Assembly: GCF_024362695.1 (NCBI RefSeq)
Contig: NC_065419.1
Location: forward strand, 5,952,678 to 6,016,677
Reading direction: 5' to 3'
DNA: 64,000 nucleotides
Origin: Pectinophora gossypiella
Lineage: Eukaryota > Arthropoda > Insecta > Lepidoptera > Gelechiidae
The notes beneath the pieces are model-generated. The model saw only the letters and a program-made list of their open reading frames with translations, was not told where the DNA came from and made no database searches. Of this stretch, positions 23,612-37,130 are shown piece by piece. The position numbers and the translations under genes are program-made. Position 1 is the first letter of the stretch. Every line of letters begins with the position of its first letter.

Positions 23612-26600
23612 CTGCAAAGAAAACGCTAATTAATAAACATAATTATTAATATTTATCGACAGAAAATTTATTTTCTGTCGGTATAATGTTTCCATAAATT
23701 AAGGATATAGAGGTAGTAGTTGACATAAATATAATTGAGTAGGTACCTTAGCTGACTAAGTATGGAAATACTTGTATTTCAGTCTATGATGCCTCTCTCC
23801 TGGAGATCAGACACATTAAGTAAGTATAATTAGTCGAAATTAGCGTACATTGGTTATGACTGAAGTACAAAATCGAAATTGAGTATGACAATCAGTTCGC
23901 TAATAATTATACAGATCACACGAAATAGAACAACTTAAAACAGTGCGAACGGTGAATCATGCACTGCCTAAACTTGTTGCTATCGACAATTAGCAAGGGC
24001 ATATCCCAATGTTATTTTTTGTAAACATTAGAAAGAAAGAAATTATAGTAAAAGTATCAACATACTACTTAATAAATTGTGAATGGAATAAAAACTAGAA
24101 TAAAAGTAAAAATAAACTGATAGGCAGATAATAAATAAAAATCCTGATTATTTGCTACTCCCTATGTTAAAATATCTTTTAACACAAAGAGATACAAAAA
24201 CAGCCACTTAGACAATGTACAGCCTACGTAAGTAGTTACACTATTGACTATATTGATTTGTAACTTTGAAGTTCGTTCAAAAGATCTCGTCACTTATTGA
24301 CAGCCCGTGTGCACATCAAAGAACTCTGAATGAAAGCACAAGAGTCATCCGAGCGAAACACTACATCACAAACAAAAAGACACTATTTTTTCGTCAAATA
24401 TTTCAATACAGATAACAATTGTCATGTAGGGTGACTGTGTTTTCATGAAAATGAGATCTTTTTCAATTTTCTTTCGGAACAGACAATATGAGTAAACTAC
24501 CCAGCCTAAAACGTCTTAGTTCCCTCTAACTCATGAGACGTATTAGCAATAATACTTAGAAGTTAGGGCTGTCCCCTCAGGCGTACAAATAGGCCGTTAC
24601 TCGATACGGATTGGGATGTAAACCTAATTCCGATTTCCGGAAGGGGTGAGCCGAGTGAGCCCGGGTGAGTCCGGGAGAGTTACATGTCTTTTACTGCCAA
24701 AGCTTTCATTCTCCTCGTAAAGGCTTACACACGTTGTTGACAATTGACAATCACTCCTATTTGAATTAGGAATTACTTAGTTGTTTGTGATTCTGAGTTC
24801 GATGTGTTGGGGAATGTTGTATTGTAAATAAATGTTCAATAATGCTTGCCATCAAGATCCTATGTTGTAGTAGTGTTAGGAAAATAACTGCATTTACTAT
24901 TTATAAATAATAGTTTGTTCCTTTTAAGCAACTACTAAGTAAGTACCTACTTAATACAATTCATTATAAATAGTTGAAATAAGTTGCAACACCGACGATA
25001 TATTATTAAGAAGATTTAACATATACATAACCCTAATGTAATATTACTACTTTAATTAAATAAATATTTATTTATTTATTTTATCATTTATAGCTTTAAA
25101 ACCTACTTATAAATTATTTATTAATCACAAAACAACATACAGTTATCTACAAATAGAAAAACTCTTCCAAAGCATCACACCGAGGCAAATTGCCCAAAAA
25201 GTGCTCATTTTATTTATATAAGTACCATCTTTCAATCGTACTGTTACCTACAGCTCAAGGACCCCTAAACATAAACCATACGCGCGACTGAGATTGCAGA
25301 ATTCACCTCATGAATAGTAAAGTAATAAAATCTTAGCGCAAAAACATGCATAAAGGGAGGTCGTAAATAATAAAACATACAGCCATGCGGGGTCGTAGGG
25401 CAAGTGGGTACGGTCAGGGTACTGCTCGTTACAACACCCTTCCGCAAAAGACCGAATGGGGTAAAGATATACGCCGCCCAATGGCCCCGTAATGGACCAA
25501 GCTATATTTTTAATAAAAACTTCACGCGCGCATGGACACGGAAATGTTCTTTGTTTTGAATGTTTTTTTCAACGTTCTAATTATTTTGTTTTCTCCCTTT
25601 TGTTGGTTTGTTATCTTTTAAATGCTTCGGAGGCAGCCGAATGTGAATGGTGCTTTATATCTTTAAATTCTTCGTAATGAATAGGAGGGTAATTATTTTG
25701 TTCTATGTTGCGCGGTGGCCTGTTCAGCTGATTTTTTTCAACTAGCAACTCATATCAACGATGGGTACGAAATATTCTTTAGTGTTCTCTGAGAATAAAT
25801 CTGTAATAAAATCCATGAAGCTCTGTTCTGAGAACGCGTACGCTCAGGCTCTAAACCACTGAATTCAACTTTGAGAACTCTTAGGAAATAATATTTTATT
25901 TATAGTATAGAGATTGCTTATTAGCTTGTAGGCTAGATTGTAATATTGTGAAGCATTTTATTTCAATGATTCATTTAAAAAAAACTTGAGTTTGAATTAA
26001 TTTTTGGATGATAAATAACTGATATCACGTGGTTTTCACGATTTGTGTAATTGTTAATAGCAATATGGCAATAGATTAGCCCATATTACAGGAGACTTAA
26101 ACAGCTGGCAAGTAGCAGAAATTACTACACATACACATCTGCCAAGACCTTCGGCGATAAGAGCGTGATGCTGTTATGTTATGTTCTCAGAGAGATGCAA
26201 ATCGTAATTATTTCTAATTTAGTTTTATTTTAGTTATAATTTGGTTATATTTTAGTTATAATCCTACTGGAAAAGTATCACTAGCTTTTATTTACCTACA
26301 AACTGTTACAACCCATCAAATATTCCCATCACACATGTTGCGAACAAAACGGCGACCCTTGCGACGCCAATAACATGTATTATCGGCCCAATTTTAAAGA
26401 GGAGCGAATGCGAATGGAATCAATACGGAGGGACGGATTCCTGAGGACGCCTCTGGAGACGGTCAGAGGATAATGATCGTCCTTCCACCAGGGACAAACT
26501 GAGGTGGTTAGCAGCAAAGCGTGTAGAATAAAATTACAAATTATTTTTAAAGCATACTTAGCACTTTCTCTTAGTAGAATAAAATTAACTCTGCTGTCTC

Positions 26601-27539
26601 TAAGGAATTAAAAAGATACAGGTGCTAAAAAAAACTTAACCATTATTTATTTTATGTTAATAAATTATTAATCAGATAAAGAACATGAAATATAAACTGC
26701 CGTGTGTAATGAGTCATGATCGAAAAAAATAAATTTGTCGAAATTCAATTTTTAAATCTACGCAGCTGCTTACTTAACTTTATTTGACTTTATAGCAACT
26801 AACTTCGAGTTTGCGCAACTAAAAATATAAAAAAAAAACATATTTTATGAAATAAATAAGGTGATATATAGAATTCTTGTCTAAAAGAACATCAGAGAAG
26901 CGCAACAATTGTTTCAAAAAAATAAAGATAAATAATTTTCACCGCACGAACGTGTGTAAACCAAAATTTTCAAGTGATTATTGTTACCAGTGCCATCCAG
27001 CTATGTTTACGCCTAAAACCAGCCCTGGGTACGGGTACAAATGGTTTAGCAAATGTAATATCCGCAGTGTCCACCGACGTGGCTCAGATATTCAAATAGT
27101 GGGCCTAAGGCGGACACTGATTCCGAAGTCAGCCAACGTCAGCAAATGCTTTGAATGGAACAGATTTGGTTACCTGCTAATGATGAATTCGAATTTACAG
27201 AAGCGAATATGGACTTGATTTTGCTTTGGCTGAGAAATGAAATTTTCGAGCAATAATGTACGAAAAACAAAATACTTACAACGATTTTTAGAGGAGTTTA
27301 TTTGAGAAAAAAAGGTAGGTACTTACTACTAATAGTTATACAGAGTGTTACTGATACTGTACCGAATACTGAGAAGTTTTTCTTAATTATTTTCAATTCT
27401 ATACTTTATACATATGTATGTTAATTCTATGTTATATGTTGCAAATCAACCAAAGTTACGTCATAACAAAATAGACACAGTGTATTATAATTAGCGAGGT
27501 TGTCTATTAAAAGAAACTGTGATCTAAACAAACACAATT
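23612..27539. other. Probable 5' intron or upstream region of Runx
   Basis: AT-rich, with no recognised coding exon. The longest open stretch (26877-27218) begins with TTG, has low-complexity basic composition at its start and no recognisable domain. Confidence 0.35.
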
Positions 27540-27966
27540 CATTCTTCTCTCCTATCGTGTGGGTTGTGAGGTGGATTATCAACCTCAGCAACCCTGGTGT
27601 CAGGGTTATTATTGAGCCGTCAAAGTCCCCTGACATGGCTCATTTATTTATTTATCTTATTTTATTTGGGACAACAACAGTCTTATATCTAATTGTACGA
27701 TGTATGATTTCATTTACCAATTACAGCTATCCACATAATTACATACCTAGTAAAAAATAAAGAGGATGCCAAAGGGAAAAAAAGAAGAGACAGTGTGTGT
27801 ATGTGTGTTTGTGTGTGTGTAACGATTACTCACTTACATCAGTAAGTAGTATCCGGACCCATCGGCTTAACGTGCCCTCCGAAGCACGGATCATCTTACT
27901 TTCGGACAATCAGGTGATCAGCCTGTAATGTCCTAACCAAACTAGAGATCACAAAGTGATCACAAT
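27540..27966 (-). mobile_element. SINE family 1 split by an insertion
   Basis: The inverted SINE runs from ctatcgtgtgggttgtgagg to ccctgacatggctcat (about 27540-27641). It is interrupted by about 180 bp of unrelated sequence ending in a GT-rich microsatellite (27793-27821), then resumes at aacgattactcacttacatc and continues to about 27966. The tRNA head is missing. The insert begins ttatttatttatcttatttt and may be the poly(A)-type end of another retroelement inserted in reverse. Confidence 0.75.
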
Positions 27967-28676
27967 ACATGGAAACGTCACTATTTTCTTCTACTTTCCT
28001 CGTTGGTAGCTGTGTGCTCGAAAATCAAGATAAAACTGCAAATATAAGACTGCAGCCAAGCGCGAGGGTCCCAGCTCGCAATATTGGTGACAATAAACAA
28101 CCATGGGTGCAATCAAGCAGTTAAATAAGAATCCAGAGGAATGCGCCGCGACATTTATTAAACCCGCCGCCGGCGCCGTCGGGAGGAATTTGAACTGACA
28201 AATATTTACGTTTTTGGTTTAAGTGGCCTATTTGATATTTTTAGTTATTTCCAGACAATATTCGCCAAAAAAGTTTCTACGATTTTGTACAATTCTCACA
28301 CTATTGGGGAGGCCCCAGTACATCGTCGGTCACATGGCATCGCCTTAAAAAATATAGATAAGTTAGGTTTAGGTAGCATACAACTGATATTTATTTCTTA
28401 TGATCGATTTTAAAATGAGAAATTGCAATAAAATACTTAAGTACTTACCTATTATTTATTGTAAATCTAAAGAAGTACCTATCTTTTGTAATATTATATA
28501 ATTTTGGCTTTTCAGAAAAAAAAAGTATTATTATTATTTGTAGGTACGTCGTTTCCATATCTCGGGCTTATGGAGTTCCGGACTTTTAGAAGGCGTGCGT
28601 GGTGCCGAAGTTAACACGTACAGGCCGCTTAAGACAATTTTATATAAATGTGGTGTAACACTATTATCTTCTTCTA

Positions 28677-28945
28677 CCGACCTCTGTGGTCCAGTGGCTG
28701 AACGTTGGGCTCACGATCCGGAGGTCCCGGGTTCGATCCCCGGTGGGGAAATATCACAAAAATTACTTTGTGGTCCCTAGTTTGGTTAGAACATTACTGG
28801 CTGATCACCAGATTATCCGAAAATAAGATGATCCGTGTTTCGGAAGGCACGTTAAGCCGTTGGTCCCGGTTAATACCTACTTACTGATGTAAGTATGTAG
28901 TGAAAAACCAAAAAAGACATGGTTCATGTAGCCACTACTTACTTA
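28677..28945 (+). mobile_element. SINE family 1, head and body
   Basis: Head gacctctgtggtccagtggc, B box gggttcgatccccggtggg, body to acttactgatgtaagtatgt. The last part is rearranged (atggttcatgtagccactac) and the cacacgat tail is missing. Confidence 0.8.
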
Positions 28946-31432
28946 CACTATTATTATTATTTTTGAATGTGCATTTGCATTTTACCCCATTTCAGTTGCA
29001 TTATTTTCAATGCATTTTCGTTGATGGAATCGAATGATCTATCAAGTCCGTATTCGTAAATAAAAATTTAAAAAAAAACCGAGAATAATGTATCGGCGAA
29101 ATTACCTACGTAGGTGTACGTGTTGCCAATTAGAGCACATTTACGTATTTATTCGATAGAATAGAATACACAGTGTAACTATTAAGTATTTATTCACCAA
29201 ACCTTTCTGTATCGCGTATAGTTTTCCTTGTGAATTTTCCATGACTTTGTTTCAAGATTTGATGTTGAATAATACATACTAATTATGGTACGTAAATCAG
29301 CTAATAACACGTACGGCACCGTCTAAATAATTAATAAGAGAACATTAAAGTGAACACTCCCCTTCAGGAATTTGCGCGTTCCAATTTTCAAATGCCTCGA
29401 ACATCCGACCCGAAAATGTTTTAAGATCGATTAAATTATTTATTTTGATATTAGGTTTTTAAGCCATGTTTTAGTAATGCACAGTCCTTATAAGATTTAT
29501 AAAGAAACACATTCAATTAGTATTTAGTAGTTTTTCATTATATATTACCTAGTTTATATTCAACATCAAGATAAAGCTTCTGATTATTCAATTATTATGT
29601 CCAATACTTATCGCAATTTTTCTTAATAAATAAATAAGTAAATGCCATTCGTTTATTGTTTTCTAAATTGTATTTAAAGGTTTGCACGTAACTATTCTTA
29701 TTTACTTACTAAAATATTTTGAACTGTCATACTAATTTGACCTTCTATTTTTCGACTTGTATTATTTGCTTTCCCAACTTTTTTAACACACCTTACTTCG
29801 GCAATGTGAGGCTGAAGCGCGCCAATTCTTATGTTTCTTTTTTATTTTCTGTAAGTGACGCAATTATCCGAGGGGCTCGTGTGAAATTCAAAACGTTGTT
29901 CTAAATTGGAACGCGACGCGAGATGAGCGGGAACAATGCGCCATAGACCTGCGTCGCTAAGTTGAAGAGATTTGGGGACTGTACTCGTCACAGTTCCCCT
30001 TCTGCGACTTCGATTTGTCACTTCTGTACACAAATTAAAAATCAAATAGGCCGCTGTCTAAAACCTTTACGCTCTATAATGGGGTGAAGAGCGAACATTT
30101 TGGGATATATGTTAAAAATAGGAAGTGTCAAAGTCAGGCTTACAATCACAACGCTTATTAAAAACAAAATAGGACAAAAAGATGTGGTTATAAACTACAG
30201 TCTTCAGTCTTCTAAATATCAAACAAAAATCAAACCTCTTACAAATCCTTAAGTATTAATTGAATAAAATTTTTTGCTTAACGTTGGATCTTTAGTCCAC
30301 TTCCTAATAATTTATAAAATTTATTATAATAATAATATGGTACGAAGCGTTGTAGTAAGAAAAGGTTCAATAAAAATATGAAAAAAGTCAAAGAAACATA
30401 TAAAATTAATCACTGCACAAGAAGCATGGACACATAATAAGTCTTATACATTAAAATTAATAAAATTAATTAGAAACAATATTCGATGCTTACACCGTAT
30501 ATCGTTGTTACATAGATACCTATAAATATAGGCAACACGCTTTAAAGATAGTAAATTCTCGCGGCAAATTTAAATTTAAAAAATATAAAAAAGCCGCACC
30601 ATTTAGAATGTGTATCCCAACATGTATCATTATAAATGGTCTCCAACACCATTCGCGTGAATCCTCGAATCGAACAATTACAGACAAAGCCGGTAACTCG
30701 TCACACCACTAATGGCAGTTCGCGAACACTTTTTAACAAGTTCCCTTCCAAGTTCCACGTACAGGTGGGTAAGCCATTATTTTACGGCTTTTCGGTTTTA
30801 TACCTATCGGAAAGATTTTTCTTCATAATATAGTTTCTAAGTGGTTTTCCGTTTATATTTTTTAAATTAATTTAAAAATAACATTTTACAAGATCATAAT
30901 TATATTTTACAATGTATTTGTAAAAGTTAATCGGGATAATTCATTTCAAAAAATATTATTCTTGAAGGTATTTTCAATTCTAATGCGAAGAAGGAAAAAG
31001 CGAGCTTCTCTCGTAGCAAGTTCCCGAAAATTTAACAGCTTTTCGACCATTAGTCAAACATAAAGTCGTCTTGTTGCAAAACTATCATCACATGCTATTT
31101 AGATGGAATAAGCCAAGTCATACAAAACTTAAATTAATCCAATTAAAGTTATGTGTTCACGCGTCGTTTAGCCGACGTTATCGCGACGCGGGCTATCTCT
31201 CGTCGGGCGGTGTGTACGCGCCCTAACGAGCTGCGGTTTTCGGGAAACAACAGACCGCCCACATCCCCGCGTTGCGGACTAGAACAACTTCCAACTAATT
31301 AATTTCACCCGCTTGCTTCACCGACGTTCTATTAATCATATATCATAATCAGCCTTTATAAAAACAAATAATGCTTAGACTAAATTAAAATATAATAACC
31401 AAAAAAAGTTTAAAAGTAAAAAAATGTCCTAC
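28946..31432. other. No gene recognised
   Basis: AT-rich sequence with short frames only. There is no clear repeat except low-complexity A/T. Confidence 0.35.
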
Positions 31433-31720
31433 CTCAAAAGAATACAAAACTTCCGAGATCTTTTTCTTCAGAAAAAATCCACGAACACAAGATCACGTTG
31501 CACGCACCGATTAAAAAAAATATAAAAGAAAAAAGTTTGTCAAGAAACCGCGGGAGGCGCGCGCGTCCGCCGCCGAAACGTGGTCGACATTAAAACCTTA
31601 GCGGGAAAGAAACGGTCCCCTTATTACGTCTCGAAAGAAATCCGCCCGCACACAGGGGCGGCGAAAGAAGTTGCACTCACACAGCAGCGCGACGCAACGC
31701 GACACGCGCGCCTGTCTGTG
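31433..31720 (-). promoter_or_regulatory. Candidate Runx promoter and non-coding first exon
   Basis: On the minus strand a CpG-rich block (31540-31720) runs into a pyrimidine/purine-mixed stretch that ends at a plausible donor, TTTTGAG|gtagga, at 31433/31432. This could supply the upstream exon required by the acceptor at 23612. The block also contains a 16-codon upstream frame. The only evidence is composition plus one splice-like site. Transcript data are lacking. Confidence 0.3.
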
Positions 31721-33250
31721 TGATAAGTATTAAAACAGATAGTTAGGTAACCCTAGTTGCCATATGTGCGGCTCGAGGCGCCGTGAAAGACTTCCCAACT
31801 GTCTTTGGACAATGTACTTGGAGAAAAAATGTACTTTTGTTGCTGATTGTTAATTCTTAGAGCCTCTCACATTGAAGTAGGTACTATTTGATGAGTAAAT
31901 TCGGGAACGTTATTTCGTTATTAATACTAAAGTCACAAAGTAATATTAGCCAGTACCAATTATCATTACGTTACATCACTATTCGATACCAACTTAATGA
32001 TGTTGGTACTCCTGTATAAAAGTCTAGCATTTATTTATCTAGCAAATGAAAATCTTATTCTAAAATAAGTAAGTATCTGATACATAATATTTACGTTATA
32101 TTAATTATCCTACAGCGTGAATAAGATGTACATTTTTAAATTCTAGTAAACTTAGCCACAATGTCATTCATGGTGCCAAATCTGTGCCAAAACTTTCTAA
32201 AAAAAGTATAAAATATACGGAATGTTTGTTTACCCTAAGTCTGCTACGCCGTAGCACATGCTACGTCCGCTACATGCGAATAATTATGAGTAGTCATGTC
32301 AACCCTTTTGTTTTTATCTTTACGACGAAGTAATTAATTGCATAATTTAAAAAATATATTTGAGTAAGATAATTGAAAACGCAGTACAAAGGTCTCAAAT
32401 CATATGCACGATCATAAGAACAAGAAGCGCGTGCCAGAGCGTCGCCACATAAAGGAGTTTACTGCGCTCTCGAGCCAGCCGACAATGGAAATTTTATATC
32501 CTCGTAAAATTTAACTGCGCACTTTAATAACTAAAGCCCGAAGCCGATACATGCTCGTATCGTTGACAAAAGGATGAGCACGCTTGAGCTGAGGCACGCA
32601 CACAACGGCGCCTCGTAACCACACACCTATCCGTATGCACGCACACATGCGCGCACACCACTACCACGCCGCAACCCACACGCCCACCCGCCAAACACGC
32701 CCAACGTCTTGGGTTTTCTTATAAACCACGTTGTGTTCGACGTCCCACTCTCCCCCGAGCCGCCGTATCGCTCCCTCTCCCTCTCCCGCAATGACGAGCT
32801 TCACATAAAGCGACGCCGCATTCCCGCCTTTTTTCCCACTCCATTTTGACAGCTCGCGGCTCCATATCTGGCCGGAAGGTAAGACAGCGTTCACAGACGT
32901 TATCAATCTTAAGATCTAATGAAGACATTATTCTTTATTATTTTTTTCCAAGTAAACGTTTAAGTACTTAAATGTATTGCCTATTACCAGACCTATTGAT
33001 GAAACAAAACTTACCTTTGTCCATTTTAAAACTATTTAATAAGTAAGATTTCCATAAATACTTGTAATAAATAAAACGCTTACATACAAAGTGACTTTTT
33101 AGCTAAATACGTTTAGAAATTGACAACATCATACTATTAAATATTGTATTTCTCTGAATCTTTTTTTAAATCTACTTAATAATCAACTTCTATAAAATAA
33201 ATAAAAACACAATCATGTAAGCAAACCTCCCTATACAACCATCCGAACAT
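31721..33250. other. No gene recognised
   Basis: Mixed AT-rich sequence with a CA/CG-rich patch at 32580-32720 (many cacac and gcgcac runs). Open frames there on the minus strand have no recognisable domain. Confidence 0.35.
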
Positions 33251-33640
33251 CAGCGGCATTACAAAAGAGCTGTACCTCCCGGCGCCCGGGAAACTCGTGA
33301 CCCATTTCCCTTATCGCGTTGAGTAGCAGTGTGCGCGTCGTCTTAGCGACTAAGTGGCTCAAGACGCGTTAGCGGGCGGCGGTGCGGCGCGGGCTGGGCG
33401 TGGCTGTGGGTCGCGGCGCCCCGCTATCGGCACACCGAAACACACATTTTTCCCGCCGCAAACCTCGCGCCGAAGGTTAGCCGCGACCCGCAGACCTCGT
33501 TCGGCGAGAAAGAGACACCCAGTACAGCCACGCCGCTCGTACGCGCGTGCGCTGTAGGAAAAATATTTCCCGCCAACTTTGACAGTTTTGTCGAGAAGTT
33601 TCCAGGAGCGCACGACGCATAGAGGGTTAGACATTTCCTC
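33251..33640. other. CpG-rich block
   Basis: A marked rise in GC and CpG (for example gcgggcggcggtgcggcgcg near 33371). Both strands are open here, which is the usual effect of high GC. It is a candidate regulatory or promoter block. A second, smaller one lies at 34080-34240 and a third at 35260-35560. Confidence 0.3.
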
Positions 33641-36600
33641 ATCCGACATTTTAAGCTTTTCTATTACAATAGAGAAAAAAATAATGAATATCATAAATCA
33701 CAATAATCTAGTATGGTCATTATGATTAATATGATATAACTAATTACTATGAATAACAAATAAATAAGAAATACTTAATAGTATTTTTTTAAGAATTTGT
33801 ATCCGTCTACGGCGCTACATAACAGCTGCGATTCCAGCTACGCCTAAACGGCAGCGTAAATGCAGCGTGAATCATTAGTAAGTATCCCAGAATTTAATGC
33901 CGGATCATTTAAATCTCATAAAGAATCACTATCTATGTAACATGATAGATTGGTGAGCAATGGACTAGTCGTTGGTTATTTACTTATCCTGATAGAGCCC
34001 ATCAAGAACACATACACCTTAAAATTAAACTAAACACTAACTATCCGAAACATCAATAAACTCGCACATGATAGCTGGGTCGACCTCAAACCGGCGGCCA
34101 CGCCGGCCGCAGCGGGCGTATCAAAACAAAACCGGCTGAGGGCTAATCGCGCGGTCGCTCGGTCGCGCGACCCCGCGGTCGACGCCTGACAATTTGCAGG
34201 TTACCCAAAGGTTACCCACCAACCGCGGCAACCCGAGCCCGCCTTCACTCGCAACTGTAACACTAATAATATTAGGTAACCACGCACTAGAGTCGACACT
34301 CATTTTGCGGGTTCAGAAGGTCTATTGTTCTACTGAACGCCTCTTTTCCTTGTAGATATACGAGGTTAATTCTATAGAATAATACGGAAGGGCTATGTTT
34401 GTGTCTTTCGAATCGACACATTGTAACTTTTGATAGATAAATACTTGGATACTTAGGTACTTACCGATTAACTAGATCTTCGGAATCACGATACCTGTCA
34501 ATTCGTTCACTTCACCAACCCCTTCAAAGATCGAGTGGATAGTTGTTGTTTAAATCTTTTAAAAAGAAAACGAAATCTAAAAAAAATAAAATAAAAAGAA
34601 ACTATTTAAAAATTATATTTCGAGTCTTAGGCTTTTTCTCCCGCCATTACACATGCCTAATGTTCCATAATCGATACCAAACATTACCCATCGACCTGTC
34701 AGCAAACAACAATTCAAACATGAACACCGTCGCTGAATAAATAACTTGACACTTGTTCGCAAATAAACAATTTAAAATGTCAAGAATAGGGAAAGGGTTG
34801 CCATGCCCTTTCCCCCCGACATTATGTTTTCTGACAACCAATTTCAGAGGTGTTTGCGTTCGTCGGCATATTTGTACGGTGTTTAACATGTTTTACGGCA
34901 CGAAATGGGCCTTTTGTGCGTGGAGGTTTCTAATTAGTGTGCTCGCTTTGTAGTTGGGTACCACCGGTGATTTCTTCTAAGTATAGTTTCATCGACTCTG
35001 TAAGTACGTATACTTTCAAGTATTAAAAATACTTAGTAAGTACCTATTTTATTTATGGAACAACGAAATTCAATTTTAAAAACGCCAATTTTGTCAAATG
35101 GTTGTGATTTCAAACTAAAAAAAAAATCAATTTTACGAGCACCAACCCAAAGTTCACAAATCAAAATGGCAATTTGTAAAATCAGAAGGTGTCTACACGT
35201 GTCCATAAAAATATATTTTACGATATTACCTTATGCGTAATGGTATAAATAAAAAATAGTGTCGTGTCGGGGCGTTCGGTGGGCCGATTGGCTTCGATTA
35301 TTGCTCCGCGGAGACTAATATCCCTTTCTTTGGCAAATGTTTTTTCGGGGAACGGTTATATTTCGGCGCGTCGGTCGCAGATGGCGGCGCGCTCGGGAAA
35401 TTGCTGGCTATTGGAGTGTCTCCGGCTCTGCGACGGCACTTGGTCCCGTAAAGTGGGGTCACTTACGTTAAGTAGATACTTAGCCGGGCACGTGTTCTCC
35501 CGCGACAGTCACCAGGTGCGTCACGGCGCCCGATTGTGATTGAAATTGCATCCAATTTTTGCGTGGGTCACTTTTTATGGGTCGTTTCGTAACGTTATTG
35601 GCTCGGCCGCGTAGCGTTGTTTGTAGCGTCAGAACACAATTTCTAATATAAGAACGGGGGCAAAAAGCAAACAAGGCGGCTCGCAGTTTCCGGCAGATAT
35701 TAAAGGCATATCTCTCTATTATGAGCGGGAAGCACGCGAAGTTGTGTAATTTAAGGGCGAGCTGCGCGGCGGCATATGGCGGCGAGGCAAGGGTTGCACT
35801 CACGTCTATTCCGTCGTCGTGAGCTTTTATTACAAACATTATAATTAGGTAAAACACAAATTTGTAACTTGACATAGCGTGTGTAGATTATTGTTACCCA
35901 AGTAACATCATTTGCATCATTAATAAAAGTTTTTATAAACGATTACTAATTATTCTGATAGATTGTTGACTAATTATTCAATATACCGTTGCACTAAAAA
36001 CTAGAAAACAAAATTGACACTTTACTAACATGCTAACTCTACCTGAGAATTAAAACACAAAAAATATTTTATCAAACGAAATCCATTTTTACCTACTCTT
36101 GTCAAGCCTCCGTGGTTTGTTAGACATAATATTATTCTCTCTGGGGAGAGGGGGGGGTTGTTATATAATATGGTAGGTTTAGTAGGATTATGTAGAATTT
36201 TCATAACCAAATGTCTAAAAAAGGATAAATTCTAACTTCTTCTAGGATAACTTATTGTTTATCAATCAGACTGAACTATTTGTCAATATAGATTAAACAT
36301 GTAAAATTTGAGTCTTACGATTGTAAAAGATGAAAAATATTCTTGAGAAGTAAACTTTGCAAGGAAGCAACCCTGCCGGCGTCGTTCCTCAGTAGCAGCT
36401 GCAGCTGATTATAGCTCGCTTAGCTTACATGCTGCACACTGCGCCCGCACTGAATAATGAACCGAATTCATTCCCACTGCTTCCTATATCACGGGCTTCA
36501 GCCAAGGAATATCGCACTGTAAACTATTGGTTTTTGCTTAATTCAGTTTCTGTTATTTATTACTTTCGATATGTATAGCGGGACAGTCGCTGGAGATTAT

Positions 36601-37000
36601 AGGAAATCAAATGAATAGAAGAAAGTACCTCTTATAGGAAGTCCATAATATTGCTGTGGTGTTTAACGACAGACACAATCCGCCTTATAGAGAACAGACA
36701 TATGCATCTTTTATCTTTGTTTTGGAGTATAAATGATGACCCTTTTTATTACACCCACACACAATTACATCTTCCACCCATTATTATTCTAAAGTAGCAA
36801 CATAATTCAATGTATAATGTGATTCGAATATCGAACAACAATTATTTTTATATGCTTCTGCCATCTTCTTCTTCTTCTTCTTTGCGAGTCGATGGCGATC
36901 GAAGCTAAATTTTTGCTGACCAATAATTGGCCACGCTTACGGCATTGTCAGTGGCTTCGTACAGGTCTTCAATAGTGCAGGTGTTAGGGCACTTACATTG
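33641..37000. other. No gene recognised
   Basis: Contains the CpG-rich blocks at 34080-34240 and 35260-35800 and otherwise AT-rich sequence. A minus-strand frame at 35480-35875 (131 codons) starts with a hydrophobic stretch but shows no domain and overlaps GC-rich sequence. I do not call it a gene. A CTT run sits near 36868-36880. Confidence 0.3.
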
Positions 37001-37014
37001 TATTTTGGAATAAT

Positions 37015-37130
37015 TATGTACCCGAGTAATGAGAAAATAGGCAATTATCACTTTAAAGCTGTACGTTACAACGCCATCTATATTGGCTTTGGTGAACCTA
37101 ACCTGTAAAGTCCTTCATTGACATAATCAT
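37015..37130. mobile_element. MITE family D fragment
   Basis: Contains aattatgtacccgagtaatg, acaacgccatctatattggc and acctgtaaagtccttcattg, matching one arm of the palindromic element at 42031-42690. Confidence 0.5.

Noticed and set aside
26877..27218. 113-codon + frame
   Set aside because: Starts with TTG, has no recognised domain, no splice or promoter context and an AT-rich random-looking composition.
33359..33694. Overlapping open frames on both strands in the GC-rich block
   Set aside because: High GC removes stops in all frames; the translations are Arg/Ala/Gly-rich and unlike any family I know.
35480..35875. 131-codon minus frame with a hydrophobic start
   Set aside because: No recognised domain, overlaps a GC-rich block and another + frame; no splice or poly(A) support.
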